Shown here piece after piece: positions 1 to 8,077 of a DNA stretch of 64,000 bases; within the stretch, counting starts at the first letter, position 1, and the number at the start of each line of letters is the position of its first letter. Both the position numbers and the translations under genes were made by a program. Below the pieces are notes generated by a model. It was not told the DNA's origin, did not search any database, and saw nothing but the letters and a program-made list of their open reading frames with translations. The stretch is taken from positions 27,948-91,947 of the forward strand of contig DAOKYT010000003.1 of the NCBI GenBank assembly GCA_035326025.1, read 5' to 3'. Origin of the DNA: Amarobacter sp035326025. Its GTDB lineage: Bacteria; Chloroflexota; Dehalococcoidia; Tepidiformales; Tepidiformaceae.

Positions 1-828
1 CACGGGGGCCGCGACCTCGAAGAGTGGCGCCAGATGGTGCAGCGCCTCAAGCACCCCGCCGGGTCCATCGAGATTGCCGTCGTCGGCAAGTACGTCGCCC
101 TGCACGATGCCTACATGTCGGTGAAGGAATCACTCGCCCACGCCGGCATCGCCAGCGAAGTGGAAGTCGATATCCGCTGGATCCACGCCGAAGACCTCGA
201 ATCGCGCCCGGCCGAGGCCCTCCTCAGCGGTGTCGATGGCATCATCGTTCCGGGCGGATTCGGCGAACGCGGATGGGAAGGCAAGATTGCCGCCGCGCGC
301 TGGGCGCGGGAGCACCAGGTCCCCTACCTGGGGCTCTGCCTGGGCATGCAGGTGATGGTCACGGAGTTCGCGCGCGATGTGTGCGGGCTCCAGGGCGCGA
401 ACAGCACCGAGTTCGACCCCGAATCGCCCTACCCGGTCATCAGCCTCCTCGAGGAACAGCAGGGCGTCACGAACAAGGGGGGCACCATGCGCCTCGGGGC
501 CTACCCGTGCCGGCTCATCCCCGGCTCGCTGGCCGCCCGCGCCTATGGCACCGACCTGGTGAGCGAACGCCACCGCCACCGCTGGGAGTTCAACAACGCC
601 TACCGGGCCGTTCTCGAACAGGGTGGCCTGCGCATCAGCGGCACCTCGCCCGATGGCTCGCTGGTCGAAATCAGCGAGATCGCCGGCCACCCCTTCATGC
701 TGGGCACACAATTCCACCCGGAGCTCCAGAGCCGCCCGAACCGTCCGCACCCACTCTTCCGCGAATTCGTCGCCGTGGCCCGGGCCCGCAACCAGGCGCG
801 CACGGGCGAGGCCGTCGCCACCGCCTGA
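1..828 (+). CDS. pyrG: CTP synthase, 3' part (glutamine amidotransferase domain)
   Basis: CTP synthase converts UTP, ATP and glutamine to CTP in the cytosol. The window opens inside the gene: the frame is open from base 1 to the TGA at 826-828, about 275 residues, covering the end of the interdomain linker and the whole class I glutamine amidotransferase domain. Seen directly: the PGGFGERG oxyanion region, the nucleophile Cys in LGLCLGMQ and the His-Glu pair in GTQFHPE. The length of the visible domain fits the family. It precedes a restriction-modification pair by 60 bp on the same strand, with no functional link expected. Confidence 0.96.
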   Translation, partial: HGGRDLEEWRQMVQRLKHPAGSIEIAVVGKYVALHDAYMSVKESLAHAGIASEVEVDIRWIHAEDLESRPAEALLSGVDGIIVPGGFGERGWEGKIAAARWAREHQVPYLGLCLGMQVMVTEFARDVCGLQGANSTEFDPESPYPVISLLEEQQGVTNKGGTMRLGAYPCRLIPGSLAARAYGTDLVSERHRHRWEFNNAYRAVLEQGGLRISGTSPDGSLVEISEIAGHPFMLGTQFHPELQSRPNRPHPLFREFVAVARARNQARTGEAVATA

Positions 829-888
829 GCCTGCCCGGAACAGGCTGGAACGCTTGTTCTACCGTGGCATGCGTGCCAGAATCCGCGC

Positions 889-1773
889 ATGCCACCACCT
901 CCGGCTAAGAACCCGCGGGAATCGCTCTCAGCCGGGCCACTCCGCCATCGCATCTACCTGGCGGACTGCCGGTCCATGCCTGAGCTCGCCTCGGGCTCGA
1001 TTCACCTCGTGGTCACAAGCCCGCCCTACGCGAACCTCAAGCGGTATGTGGAAGGCACGCCAGGTCAGCTCGGTCACATCGCCGACTACGACGACTTCCT
1101 TGAGAACATGGAGCAGGTTCTGCGCGAATGCTTCCGCGTGCTCGTCCCCGGGGGTCGCGTTTGTGCCGTCATCGGAGATGTCAATGTCGCCCGGAGAGAT
1201 GCTGGGCGTCACTACGTGCTTCCTCTGAGCGCCGACCTGAAGGTTATTGGCCGGCGCGTGGGCTTCGATAACCTCCAGGGCATCACCTGGCTCAAGGTCG
1301 CTAACATCCGGCTCGAAGCTTCGGGGTCGGCGCGATACCTGGGTAAGCCGAACCTGCCCAACGGCATCATCAAGAATGACACCGAGCACATCATCTTCCT
1401 CCGCAAGCCAGGCTATCGTTCGCCTTCGGCCGAGATGGAGGCAACGTCCTTCATCCCCGACGACGAGTACGCCCGCCTCTTTACGCCAATCTGGTCGGAT
1501 GTGCCCGGAGCAAGCCTCCGAGATCATCCCGCGCCATTCCCGCTGGAAATCCCCCGGCGTCTCATCCGCATGTTCAGCTTCGTGGGTGATACAGTTCTCG
1601 ATCCATTTGCCGGCACCGGAACAACGTCGCTCGCCGCGATGCAACTTGGTCGATCTTCGGTCGCCTACGAAGTCGAGCCTTCCTATGTGCCGCTTATCGT
1701 GAAGCGCCTCCAGAAGCCAACCCTGGCCGCGGGAGAGGTCGTGTACGAACGCAGGCAAACGCCAGCGCGATGA
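889..1773 (+). CDS. beta-class DNA methyltransferase (N4-cytosine-like), modification subunit
   Basis: This 294-residue protein is a SAM-dependent DNA methyltransferase. The catalytic motif TSPPY lies at residues 43-47 and the SAM-binding motif DPFAGTGTT near residue 238, an order (IV before I) that defines the beta class. Ser before PPY is typical of N4-cytosine enzymes, Asp of N6-adenine enzymes; the base modified is inferred. The stop overlaps the next start (ATGA at 1770-1773), and that neighbour is a XhoI/PaeR7I-type nuclease, so this is very likely the protecting methylase. The ATG at 889 is the first in frame and lies in a short 60-bp gap after pyrG. Base composition is somewhat less GC-rich than the flanks, compatible with transfer. 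Confidence 0.9.
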   Translation: MPPPPAKNPRESLSAGPLRHRIYLADCRSMPELASGSIHLVVTSPPYANLKRYVEGTPGQLGHIADYDDFLENMEQVLRECFRVLVPGGRVCAVIGDVNVARRDAGRHYVLPLSADLKVIGRRVGFDNLQGITWLKVANIRLEASGSARYLGKPNLPNGIIKNDTEHIIFLRKPGYRSPSAEMEATSFIPDDEYARLFTPIWSDVPGASLRDHPAPFPLEIPRRLIRMFSFVGDTVLDPFAGTGTTSLAAMQLGRSSVAYEVEPSYVPLIVKRLQKPTLAAGEVVYERRQTPAR

Positions 1774-2432
1774 TCTCCGATGAAGCGATCGCGGAGGCAG
1801 TCGCGACGTTCTGGTCCGGGCGCATCCAGGGGACTCACACGGCGGTTCACGACCGGGCGTTCCTTGAACTCATCGCCGGCGACCTCACCGCGAAGGGATA
1901 CGCGCCGCACGTGGCACAGGGCATCTCCGACGCCGCCGCACGGATAGGTGGGTACTTCCGGGCAAGCAAGTCCTGGGACATCGTTTGCCGTGACGATGAG
2001 GGTCGACTGTCCGTCGCCATCGAGTTCAAGTCCCAGGTGGATAGCTATGGGAACAATGAGAACAACCGCTATGAGGAAGCGCTCGGTAGCGGCCTCGACG
2101 CCCGGGCTCGCTATGGCCACGCCGTGTTACTGGGCTTCGTCCTGGTGCTGTGCGATGAGGAGGCGACCACTCGCCCCACCACGATGGTTCACGACGAAAT
2201 TCACCCGGAATTCCGGCGAACTTCCCACGTCGACCGGCGCGCCCTGTTCGCTCGCCGGCTCACCGAGTTCCGGGTCAATCAGATGCCGTTCTACGATGCC
2301 GCCGCTATCCTCCTGGTCTCGCGCGACGGAGCGCATCGCCATTTGGACGATCCTGCCCTGGACCTTCGGACATTCGCCGACCGCCTGACCCACCGCCTGA
2401 ACGGCGGCGCGCCGCGCATTACAGCCACATAA
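1770..2432 (+). CDS. type II restriction endonuclease, XhoI/PaeR7I family
   Basis: The 220-residue protein resembles the XhoI/PaeR7I restriction endonucleases, which cut CTCGAG. Recognised are the stretch beginning GYFRASKSWDIV, the PD-(D/E)XK-like core with Asp in SWDIV and Glu/Lys in AIEFKSQV, and the following GNNENNRYEEALGSGLDA, a hallmark of this family. Length is close to that of XhoI and PaeR7I. Its ATG overlaps the methylase stop (ATGA), a translationally coupled pair. CTCGAG occurs in the window (for example near 30140 and 35620), so the host would need protection by methylation. Target specificity is inferred from family resemblance only. Confidence 0.85.
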   Translation: MISDEAIAEAVATFWSGRIQGTHTAVHDRAFLELIAGDLTAKGYAPHVAQGISDAAARIGGYFRASKSWDIVCRDDEGRLSVAIEFKSQVDSYGNNENNRYEEALGSGLDARARYGHAVLLGFVLVLCDEEATTRPTTMVHDEIHPEFRRTSHVDRRALFARRLTEFRVNQMPFYDAAAILLVSRDGAHRHLDDPALDLRTFADRLTHRLNGGAPRITAT

Positions 2433-2481
2433 CGAATCCCGTAAAGGCCGCTCCGGCCGCGCCCCCGCGTGCTATGTTGGC

Positions 2482-2597
2482 GGTGCCGAATCCTTCCTCC
2501 CGGGAAGGAACGGGGGACCCAACTCCCTGGGGTGCATCCTTCCATTGAAGGACGGCGACTTCCGACGCCGAACCCGTCAGCTAACCCCGTAGGCATT
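2482..2597 (+). promoter_or_regulatory. c-di-AMP riboswitch (ydaO/yuaA type)
   Basis: The leader carries the conserved blocks of the ydaO aptamer in order: TGCCGAATCC at 2484-2493, GGGGGACCC near 2512-2520, GGGGTGCATCC near 2529, an AAGGAC/CCTTCC hairpin, then CCGAACCCGTCAGCTAACCCCGTAGGCA ending at 2595. The closing P1 stem TGCC/GGCA is present. The family binds cyclic di-AMP and usually turns expression off. It sits 77 bp before the ATG of the GyrI-like gene. I see no clear terminator after it, so translational control or a weak expression platform is possible. Confidence 0.93.
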
Positions 2598-2673
2598 CGG
2601 AGGAGACAGCCTCTGCCTCCTCTCGCAATTCGAACCGGCGCGGCCCCGGCCCGCCACGTTTCAGGAGGTACGC

Positions 2674-3162
2674 ATGCAGTACGCCATCGCTCCATCCACC
2701 CGCCTTCCGTCCGTCACCATCGCCCGCGAAGCCGATCTGAACCGGGCCAGCATCGCCGAGGCCGCCACGCGTCTCCGCTCGTGGGCGCTCATCCGCGGCG
2801 AGCGCATTACCGGGCTTCCCTTTCTCCGCCTCCACGGCAACCTCTCCTGTTCCGTCCACGTGCCCGTCGATGGCAGGATCCCCCCGCACAACGAGACCGG
2901 CATTTCGCCCGCCCGAACTCCGGAAGGGCTTACCGTCACCGTTCGTGTCGTCCGGTTCGATGAGATCCGCGCCGTGGTGCGGGCGCTTTCGAGCGAAATC
3001 GGCCTCGATTGCGGCCTCGCCGGGCCCGTGGAGTTCCACCCCACCGATGCGGAGTTCCGCCACGGCACACTGGTCTGGCCGGTACACCGGCATCCCGCCG
3101 CCCTCGCCGCCACCGTCGCGCTCCCCGGGCAGGGCATCCGCGCCGCGGAGCTCGCCTCGTGA
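2674..3162 (+). CDS. GyrI-like small-molecule-binding domain protein under c-di-AMP riboswitch
   Basis: A 162-residue soluble protein with no signal peptide. Its layout, with a SVHVPVDG segment near residue 60, a LTVTVRVVRFDEI segment near residue 95 and a closing GTLVWPV, resembles the GyrI-like/AraC effector-binding domain that binds hydrophobic or cationic small molecules; this is a weak, pattern-based assignment. The start is fixed by AGGAGGT at 2663-2669 just before the ATG. It is the first gene after a c-di-AMP riboswitch, and its TGA overlaps the GTG of a lipoprotein gene, so both are probably one operon. Alternative: an uncharacterised family restricted to this lineage. Confidence 0.6.
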   Translation: MQYAIAPSTRLPSVTIAREADLNRASIAEAATRLRSWALIRGERITGLPFLRLHGNLSCSVHVPVDGRIPPHNETGISPARTPEGLTVTVRVVRFDEIRAVVRALSSEIGLDCGLAGPVEFHPTDAEFRHGTLVWPVHRHPAALAATVALPGQGIRAAELAS

Positions 3163-3677
3163 GGCTCGCTTCGGCCGCCCTCGCCGCCATCCTCGCGTTC
3201 GCCCTGGTGGGTTGTGGCGACGACGATGATGGCGGCGACGAGGCGACGCCCACCACGGGCACGACCGAAACTGCCACAGCGGCGAACGGCACCCCGGGCG
3301 GCACCCCTGCCCCTGGCGATACCCCATCCCCGGCCCCACCGGCGGCCACCGTGACTCTGACGCCGACCTTTGCCTGCACCGATGCCATCGACTTCTTCGC
3401 GGCGCGCGCGAAGCGCGGCGAGGAAGTCACCGTCCAGGGCCGTGTCTTCGGCACCACCGTCCGCGGCGAATCGGTCGTCCTCTTCGTGGGCGCGGGCGAG
3501 GAAGCCTCACTCCGGCTCGAAGTCGTCATCCCCTCCGCGGGCCGCGCCACGTTCGCCGTGCCGCCCGAAACCGGGTTCGCGAACCGCGAGGTCTGCGTCA
3601 AGGGCACCGTCGATGTCGTCGATGGCATCACCACCATCCAGGCCTCATCGCCCGATGAGCTCTCGGTGGTCGAATAA
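3159..3677 (+). CDS. putative lipoprotein
   Basis: A 172-residue exported protein. The GTG at 3159 overlaps the preceding TGA (GTGA), and gives a signal peptide with hydrophobic run ASAALAAILAFALVGC ending in a lipobox Cys near residue 18, then an acidic DDDDGGDE stretch and a Thr/Pro-rich linker to about residue 65. The remaining part (FACTDAIDFFAARAKRGEEVTVQGRVFGTTV...) looks like a small beta-barrel, possibly OB-like, of unknown role. It would be expressed with the riboswitch-controlled gene before it. No function assigned. Confidence 0.75.
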   Translation: MRLASAALAAILAFALVGCGDDDDGGDEATPTTGTTETATAANGTPGGTPAPGDTPSPAPPAATVTLTPTFACTDAIDFFAARAKRGEEVTVQGRVFGTTVRGESVVLFVGAGEEASLRLEVVIPSAGRATFAVPPETGFANREVCVKGTVDVVDGITTIQASSPDELSVVE

Positions 3678-3710
3678 CCGGCGGCCAACCCGCCCGGGGG
3701 GTAACACCAG

Positions 3711-4370
3711 ATGGCCATTCGCGTGATCACCATCGCCAGGCAGGTAGGCACCGGCGGGGAAGATGTCGCCCGCATGATTGCAGGTGCCACCGGCTACCGG
3801 CTGCTCGATTACCACCTCATCCAGGAGGCCGCCCGGGAGGCGGGCGTTTCCCCGGAGACCGTGAGCAACGCCGAACACAAACCCTCCTTCCTCACCCGCA
3901 TCATCGAGGCGCTCGCGCGTAATCCCGTGACGCCCGCCTCGGGCCAGTGGGGCGAGCCGGCGAACATCGCCGCCACCCCCCTGCTCACCTCCATGGACTA
4001 CCGCCAGATCATCCAGCAGGTCATCGAGAACTTCGCCCGCCAGGGCGATGTCGTCTTCCTCGGCCACGGGGCGCAGTTCGTCCTCAAGGACCGGCCCGAG
4101 GTGTTCCGCGTGCTCATCGCCGGGAGCCCCGAAGCCCGCACGCAACGGCTCATCGCCGCCATGGCGACGAGCGAGGAGAAGGCCCGCGCGCTCGTGGCCC
4201 GCACCGACCGCGAGCGCGTCGAGTACTTCCGCACCTACTACGGCGAGGACTGGCTCGCCCCCGCCAGCTACGACCTCGCCGTGAACACCGACCGCATCGA
4301 CCCATCGGCCGCGGCCGCCGTGATCCTCGCGGCGGCGGGCATCCCCCGGCCGCTGGCCGCCACGACCTGA
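3711..4370 (+). CDS. cytidylate kinase-like family protein
   Basis: A 219-residue P-loop nucleotide kinase-like protein. It starts MAIRVITIARQVGTGGEDVARMIA, where the Walker A equivalent is RQVGTGGEDVA, and continues with a YRLLDYHLIQEAA segment and a C-terminal region (AGSPEARTQRLIAAM, RTDRERVEYFRTYYGEDW, YDLAVNTDRI) typical of the cytidylate-kinase-like family (Pfam Cytidylate_kin2). Substrate is not known for most of these proteins. GGGGGG-rich ribosome-binding sequence precedes the ATG. It follows the lipoprotein by 33 bp and precedes a strong hairpin, so it likely closes the riboswitch operon. Confidence 0.8.
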   Translation: MAIRVITIARQVGTGGEDVARMIAGATGYRLLDYHLIQEAAREAGVSPETVSNAEHKPSFLTRIIEALARNPVTPASGQWGEPANIAATPLLTSMDYRQIIQQVIENFARQGDVVFLGHGAQFVLKDRPEVFRVLIAGSPEARTQRLIAAMATSEEKARALVARTDRERVEYFRTYYGEDWLAPASYDLAVNTDRIDPSAAAAVILAAAGIPRPLAATT

Positions 4371-4388
4371 GCCGGCGCCCCGCCAGTG

Positions 4389-4425
4389 GCGACGAGGGCC
4401 CGGGCCCGCACCCGGGCCTCGTCGC
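4389..4425 (+). terminator. strong GC hairpin, probable transcription terminator
   Basis: GCGACGAGG followed by CCCGGG pairs with CCCGGGCCTCGTCGC across a short CCCGCA loop, giving a stem of about 15 bp. There is no T-run, so it is a terminator-like hairpin rather than a canonical intrinsic terminator. It sits between the kinase-like gene and the next membrane protein gene. Confidence 0.55.
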
Positions 4426-4468
4426 GTCCGGAGACCGGTAGCCCCCGCTACCTCATACTGGAGCCCGC

Positions 4469-4936
4469 ATGGACTGGTGGCGGATCGTTCACATCCTGAG
4501 CATGATCTGGCTTGGCGCCGGCCTGGGCGCCACCTACCCCCTCATCCTCCGCGCCTGGGCCTCGAAGGATGTGAAGTACCAGATGTACTGCCTCGTCGAG
4601 GCCGCGAGCAACGAGACCCGCGTCCTCCTCCCGGGCGCCATGGCCACGGGCATCACCGGCTTCTTCTGGGCCGTCGCGGAGGAATACAACTTCGTGAAGG
4701 ATGGCTGGCTGGGCGCCCTCACCCTCCTCTACATCTTCTTCTACTTCGTCTGCCTGCCCCTGCTGGGGTTCGGGCTGAGGCGGGCGCGGCTCGCCTCGCT
4801 CATCGCCGCCAAGAAGGGCGAAGAGACCGAAGAACTCCGCGCCATCCTCGATGACCGCGTCCCCATCGTCTTCGGCACCATCCTGGTCCTCAGCGTGCCC
4901 CTCCTCGCCTGGCTCGCCATCTTCAAGCCATTCTGA
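4469..4936 (+). CDS. integral membrane protein, DUF2269-like
   Basis: A 155-residue membrane protein with four hydrophobic segments, roughly residues 5-25, 48-68, 78-100 and 130-150. The start MDWWRIVHILSMIWLGAGLG with an early His, and the repeated small-residue helices, resemble the DUF2269 group of predicted integral membrane proteins. Function unknown. It is monocistronic, between a hairpin and a convergent methyltransferase gene, and has GGAG eight bases before its ATG. Confidence 0.7.
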   Translation: MDWWRIVHILSMIWLGAGLGATYPLILRAWASKDVKYQMYCLVEAASNETRVLLPGAMATGITGFFWAVAEEYNFVKDGWLGALTLLYIFFYFVCLPLLGFGLRRARLASLIAAKKGEETEELRAILDDRVPIVFGTILVLSVPLLAWLAIFKPF

Positions 4937-5012
4937 GACGTGCCCGCGTGGCCCTCAGCGCACCGTCACCGCGCCTCGCCGCGGCGGCGACGCGCGCAGC
5001 GACAGCTGCACG

Positions 5013-5723
5013 CTAAACAGCGACTGCGCTGGCTTCCCGGTCCCCGGCTTCGGACTCGCCCTCGGCGCGCTCTTCCCGTGAACGCCACCCCCTCCGCGCC
5101 AGCACCCCCACCCGCGGGATCGGCGGCACCAGGAACGGCCCCACGTTCACCAGGTCGAGCGCGTCGAACCCTGCCTCCGTGAACATCGCCGCCAGCCGCC
5201 CCCAGCCGCGCAGGTCCACCTCGCCGCAGCCGGCGCTCAGCAAGCGCGCGTGCATCCGGTTCAGCCAGCCGCTCCGCACCGGCGCCACCTCCATCACCAG
5301 CGCCGACCCGCCCGGCGCGAGCAGGCGCGCGATCTCCCGCGCGAACGCGTGCGTGACGTCGTCATCGAAGCGCCGCAGGTAATACAGGCTCGTGATGCAA
5401 TCGAACGATTCATCCCGGAAGGGCAGTTGTTCGGGCCATCCGATGATCTCCACCGGCCCCGGGCCGGCCACCAGGTCCACCGTCACCGGCGGCTCATCGA
5501 CACGCGCCCTGGCCGCCAACAGGTGCGCATAGGCCGCCGTACCGCAGCCGATATCCAGGTACCGCTTGCCCGGCCCGAGCTCGATGAGGTCGATCACGCG
5601 CTGCGCCCGCGGGGTGATGAGCGCCATCCCCGTCTGCGAGGCGATCGCCCGCGCGATCGGCGCCGTGCGCCCGAAGGCCCACTCCTGGCGCGCCTCGATA
5701 GCCTGGCGGCGGCGGCGCATCAT
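5013..5723 (-). CDS. class I SAM-dependent methyltransferase
   Basis: A 236-residue methyltransferase. The SAM-binding motif I is LDIGCGTAAYAHLLAA (about residues 57-72), followed by the acidic end of strand 2 and the post-motif FRDESFDCITSLYYLRRFDD, as in UbiE/Methyltransf_11 enzymes acting on small molecules. Substrate unknown. Its ATG overlaps the stop of the upstream minus-strand gene by four bases (ATGA at 5720-5723), so the two are coupled. The C-terminus is basic and Glu-rich and probably disordered. Confidence 0.85.
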   Translation of the reverse strand: MMRRRRQAIEARQEWAFGRTAPIARAIASQTGMALITPRAQRVIDLIELGPGKRYLDIGCGTAAYAHLLAARARVDEPPVTVDLVAGPGPVEIIGWPEQLPFRDESFDCITSLYYLRRFDDDVTHAFAREIARLLAPGGSALVMEVAPVRSGWLNRMHARLLSAGCGEVDLRGWGRLAAMFTEAGFDALDLVNVGPFLVPPIPRVGVLARRGWRSREERAEGESEAGDREASAVAV

Positions 5724-6148
5724 AGCGCGTACACCATCCGCACCCGCCGCCGCGCCGCAATCAACGGCTCGAGGGCGGAAACCAGCGCGGCCGCCTGCGC
5801 CCCCAGGCGTTCGGCGCCAGCCCTGCGCACGAGCGCGGCCGCCTGCTCATCGGATTCCAGCGCGGCCATCACCTTTGCCAGTTCGTCCCGCAGCGGGGCG
5901 GGATCCTGCCAGGCCATCTCGAGCTTTTCCACGTCTTCCTGGTCCTCTGCCTCGGCTTCGTAGAAGGTGGTAAGCGGCCCCATCCGCACCCGGTGCGCAT
6001 CGTGCAGCCGGTCGGCCAGGGCGATCAGCGGGTGGGTGGCGCCAAACCCGCGCGATACCGCGAAGGAAAGGAAGCCCACCAGGTCCGAACCCCCGTCCGG
6101 CAGTTCGATGCTCCCGCGCTCACCTTCCACCTCAAGCCACAGCCGCAT
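5720..6148 (-). CDS. conserved hypothetical protein
   Basis: A 142-residue soluble, acidic protein that I do not recognise. It begins MRLWLEVEGERGSIELPDGGSDLVGFLSFAVSRGFG, a compact beta-hairpin-like start, and then is helical with many Ala/Glu/Arg. No Cys, signal peptide or membrane segment. It precedes the methyltransferase with an ATGA overlap, suggesting a two-gene unit, possibly with the metallopeptidase-like gene 33 bp upstream of its start. Confidence 0.6.
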   Translation of the reverse strand: MRLWLEVEGERGSIELPDGGSDLVGFLSFAVSRGFGATHPLIALADRLHDAHRVRMGPLTTFYEAEAEDQEDVEKLEMAWQDPAPLRDELAKVMAALESDEQAAALVRRAGAERLGAQAAALVSALEPLIAARRRVRMVYAL

Positions 6149-6181
6149 CGCCCCTGAGGGTACCGCCGCCAGGCCCTCCGG

Positions 6182-6802
6182 TCACCGCCGGGCCCCGGGC
6201 GCGCACGCCACCGGCCGCCACGCCCACCCGGGCGGCAGCCGCAGCTGGGCGCCCCCTTCCGGGCAGAGCACTTCCCACGGCGGGTCGTCGAATGGGAGGT
6301 GGGGCGTGTAGGGCCCGGGCTCCCGGCCCGCCATCCGCCGCCGCCACGTCCGCACCACGCGGATGCCCCTCTCCCCGCTCCACAGGCAGCGCCCCAATTC
6401 GCGGTGAATCCAGTGCCAGCAGGCGAACCGCTCCGGCCCTGCCGCGTACTCGCGCTCCCAGAAGTCGGGGGGATGGTCGGCCCACCACCCGCCCACCAGC
6501 CGCGGTGGATTGGTGATGTGCGTCAGCTCGTGCTTCGCGATGAACCGCACCACCTCGACGGGCGTGCCCGGCCGGTTGAACACCGGGTGAAAGGCGATCA
6601 CGTGCCGGTCCAGCCCCATCAGGTCACGGCAGATGAACGCGAGCGGACCGGCCGCCGTGATCCGCACCTCGATCTCGTCATCGATCTCCGGGAACCACAC
6701 CGCCCGCGCCTCATCGACGACCGCCTGGAAGCTGAACCCCGTCCGTGATTCGACCGGCTGGAAGAGTAACGGCTGCCGGGGCTGCGGGAGTCGTCCGCGC
6801 AT
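6182..6802 (-). CDS. zincin-like metallopeptidase (HExxH)
   Basis: A 206-residue protein with a clear metalloprotease signature HELTH near residue 100 (VVRFIAKHELTHITNPPRL), followed by a Trp-rich region and a second conserved Glu/His zone (FACWHWIHRELGR). It recalls SprT/YgjP-like zincins but is not a close match to one I can name. No signal peptide, so probably cytosolic. The ATG at 6802 was chosen because the longer frame upstream runs into the M23 gene and has no coding character. Confidence 0.65.
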   Translation of the reverse strand: MRGRLPQPRQPLLFQPVESRTGFSFQAVVDEARAVWFPEIDDEIEVRITAAGPLAFICRDLMGLDRHVIAFHPVFNRPGTPVEVVRFIAKHELTHITNPPRLVGGWWADHPPDFWEREYAAGPERFACWHWIHRELGRCLWSGERGIRVVRTWRRRMAGREPGPYTPHLPFDDPPWEVLCPEGGAQLRLPPGWAWRPVACAPGARR

Positions 6803-6846
6803 TGGGAGAGCGAGTATGCCCTCCGGGAATCCGTTCCGCCAGACCC

Positions 6847-7833
6847 CTAGAACCCGTTTGTGCCGTCGGTGAAGCGCAGCCCATCGAGCAGGATGCCGTG
6901 CGAGGCCATCTCCCAGTGCAGGTGCGCCCCGGTCGAAAGGCCCGTGTTCCCCACGAGCCCGATCTGCTGGCCGCTCTCGACCATGTCGCCTTCCGCCACC
7001 TCGATGGCGCTCAGGTGCCCATACCCGGAATAGAGCCCGCCCCCATGGTCGATGATCACCATGTTCCCGCGCACCTTCAGCGCCCGCGCGAGCACTACCC
7101 TTCCCGAATTCGTGGCCACCACCGGTGTCCCCTCGAACGTCCCGAAGTCGGTCCCGCCGTGGTGCCCGGACGGCTCGGAGCCGTTCACCGAGCGCTGCTC
7201 CCCGTACCTGGCGGTGAGGGCGCCAGCCACGGGGACCTGCCACGGCCCTTCCCACAGCTTCTCCGGTGTCACCTTCACGTAGATCGACTTGAGCATCGCC
7301 AGCTCTTCCGCCGTCACCGCCGGGTCGAGCAGTTCCGTCACCTGCTCGGGCGTGAATTCCAGGTAGTCCACCGTCCACTCCGTGGGCACCACCGTGATCG
7401 TCTCCTGCAGCGTGCCTTTGGTGCCGGTCGGCAACGTTACGTCTACTTCCAGCTGGTGCTCACCCGCGGGGTCCCCGGCGTCCACGGGAACGAAGGTGTA
7501 CTGGCTCCGCGACCCCGGCGTGAGCGGGAACTTTCGGCCGAGGAAGGTGACCTGGCCGCCGCGGATATCCCCGGTCACCGAGACCAGGATCGCTCCGGCC
7601 TGGTAGACCTCCAGCGTCGAGAGCACCAGCTCGGGCGGCTCCAGCGCCTCGACCGTCTCGCCGGGCAGGAGCGTTGGCGTCGCCGTCGGCCCGGCCGGGG
7701 TGGCCAGGCGCACGGTCACTTCGCTCGATGCGCCGCTGGCGCCGCCGCAGGCCGCCGCCACGAGCGCCGCAAGGCCGGCCACCGCCACCACGAATGCCGC
7801 CAGCGGAACGAGACTTTGCCGTGAGCCACCCAT
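6847..7833 (-). CDS. M23 family metallopeptidase, lipoprotein
   Basis: A 328-residue cell-wall peptidase. The signal segment (PLAAFVVAVAGLAALVAAAC) ends in a lipobox Cys, followed by a Pro/Thr linker, a beta-rich middle domain and a C-terminal LytM/M23 domain. Zinc ligands and catalytic residues are visible in HHGGTDFG and GAHLHWEM. The family cleaves peptidoglycan cross-links, or acts as an amidase activator, outside the membrane. The ATG at 7833 gives a normal lipoprotein signal; a GTG at 7857 in frame is an alternative. It is transcribed toward the zincin-like gene, 44 bp away. Confidence 0.9.
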   Translation of the reverse strand: MGGSRQSLVPLAAFVVAVAGLAALVAAACGGASGASSEVTVRLATPAGPTATPTLLPGETVEALEPPELVLSTLEVYQAGAILVSVTGDIRGGQVTFLGRKFPLTPGSRSQYTFVPVDAGDPAGEHQLEVDVTLPTGTKGTLQETITVVPTEWTVDYLEFTPEQVTELLDPAVTAEELAMLKSIYVKVTPEKLWEGPWQVPVAGALTARYGEQRSVNGSEPSGHHGGTDFGTFEGTPVVATNSGRVVLARALKVRGNMVIIDHGGGLYSGYGHLSAIEVAEGDMVESGQQIGLVGNTGLSTGAHLHWEMASHGILLDGLRFTDGTNGF

Positions 7834-8077
7834 CCCGATCAGGGTGCCGCATCCCACCGTAAGGGGTAAGGCAACATGGTGGCGGGCCGGTTTCCGCTGG
7901 GCCCGGCCGCGCCGGGGAGCGCATCGCCTGAGCCGGTGGCCCGGCGGTATCGCTCATGGGCGGGACATCGGCGCGGGTGCCCGGGTCCGCGAGCTCTCCG
8001 CCCCGGGGCCGTGGCCCCCCGGACCGAACCGCCGCGGCTGTTGGCGCTGAGGTAACCGGGGCAGCCATAATCGATCC

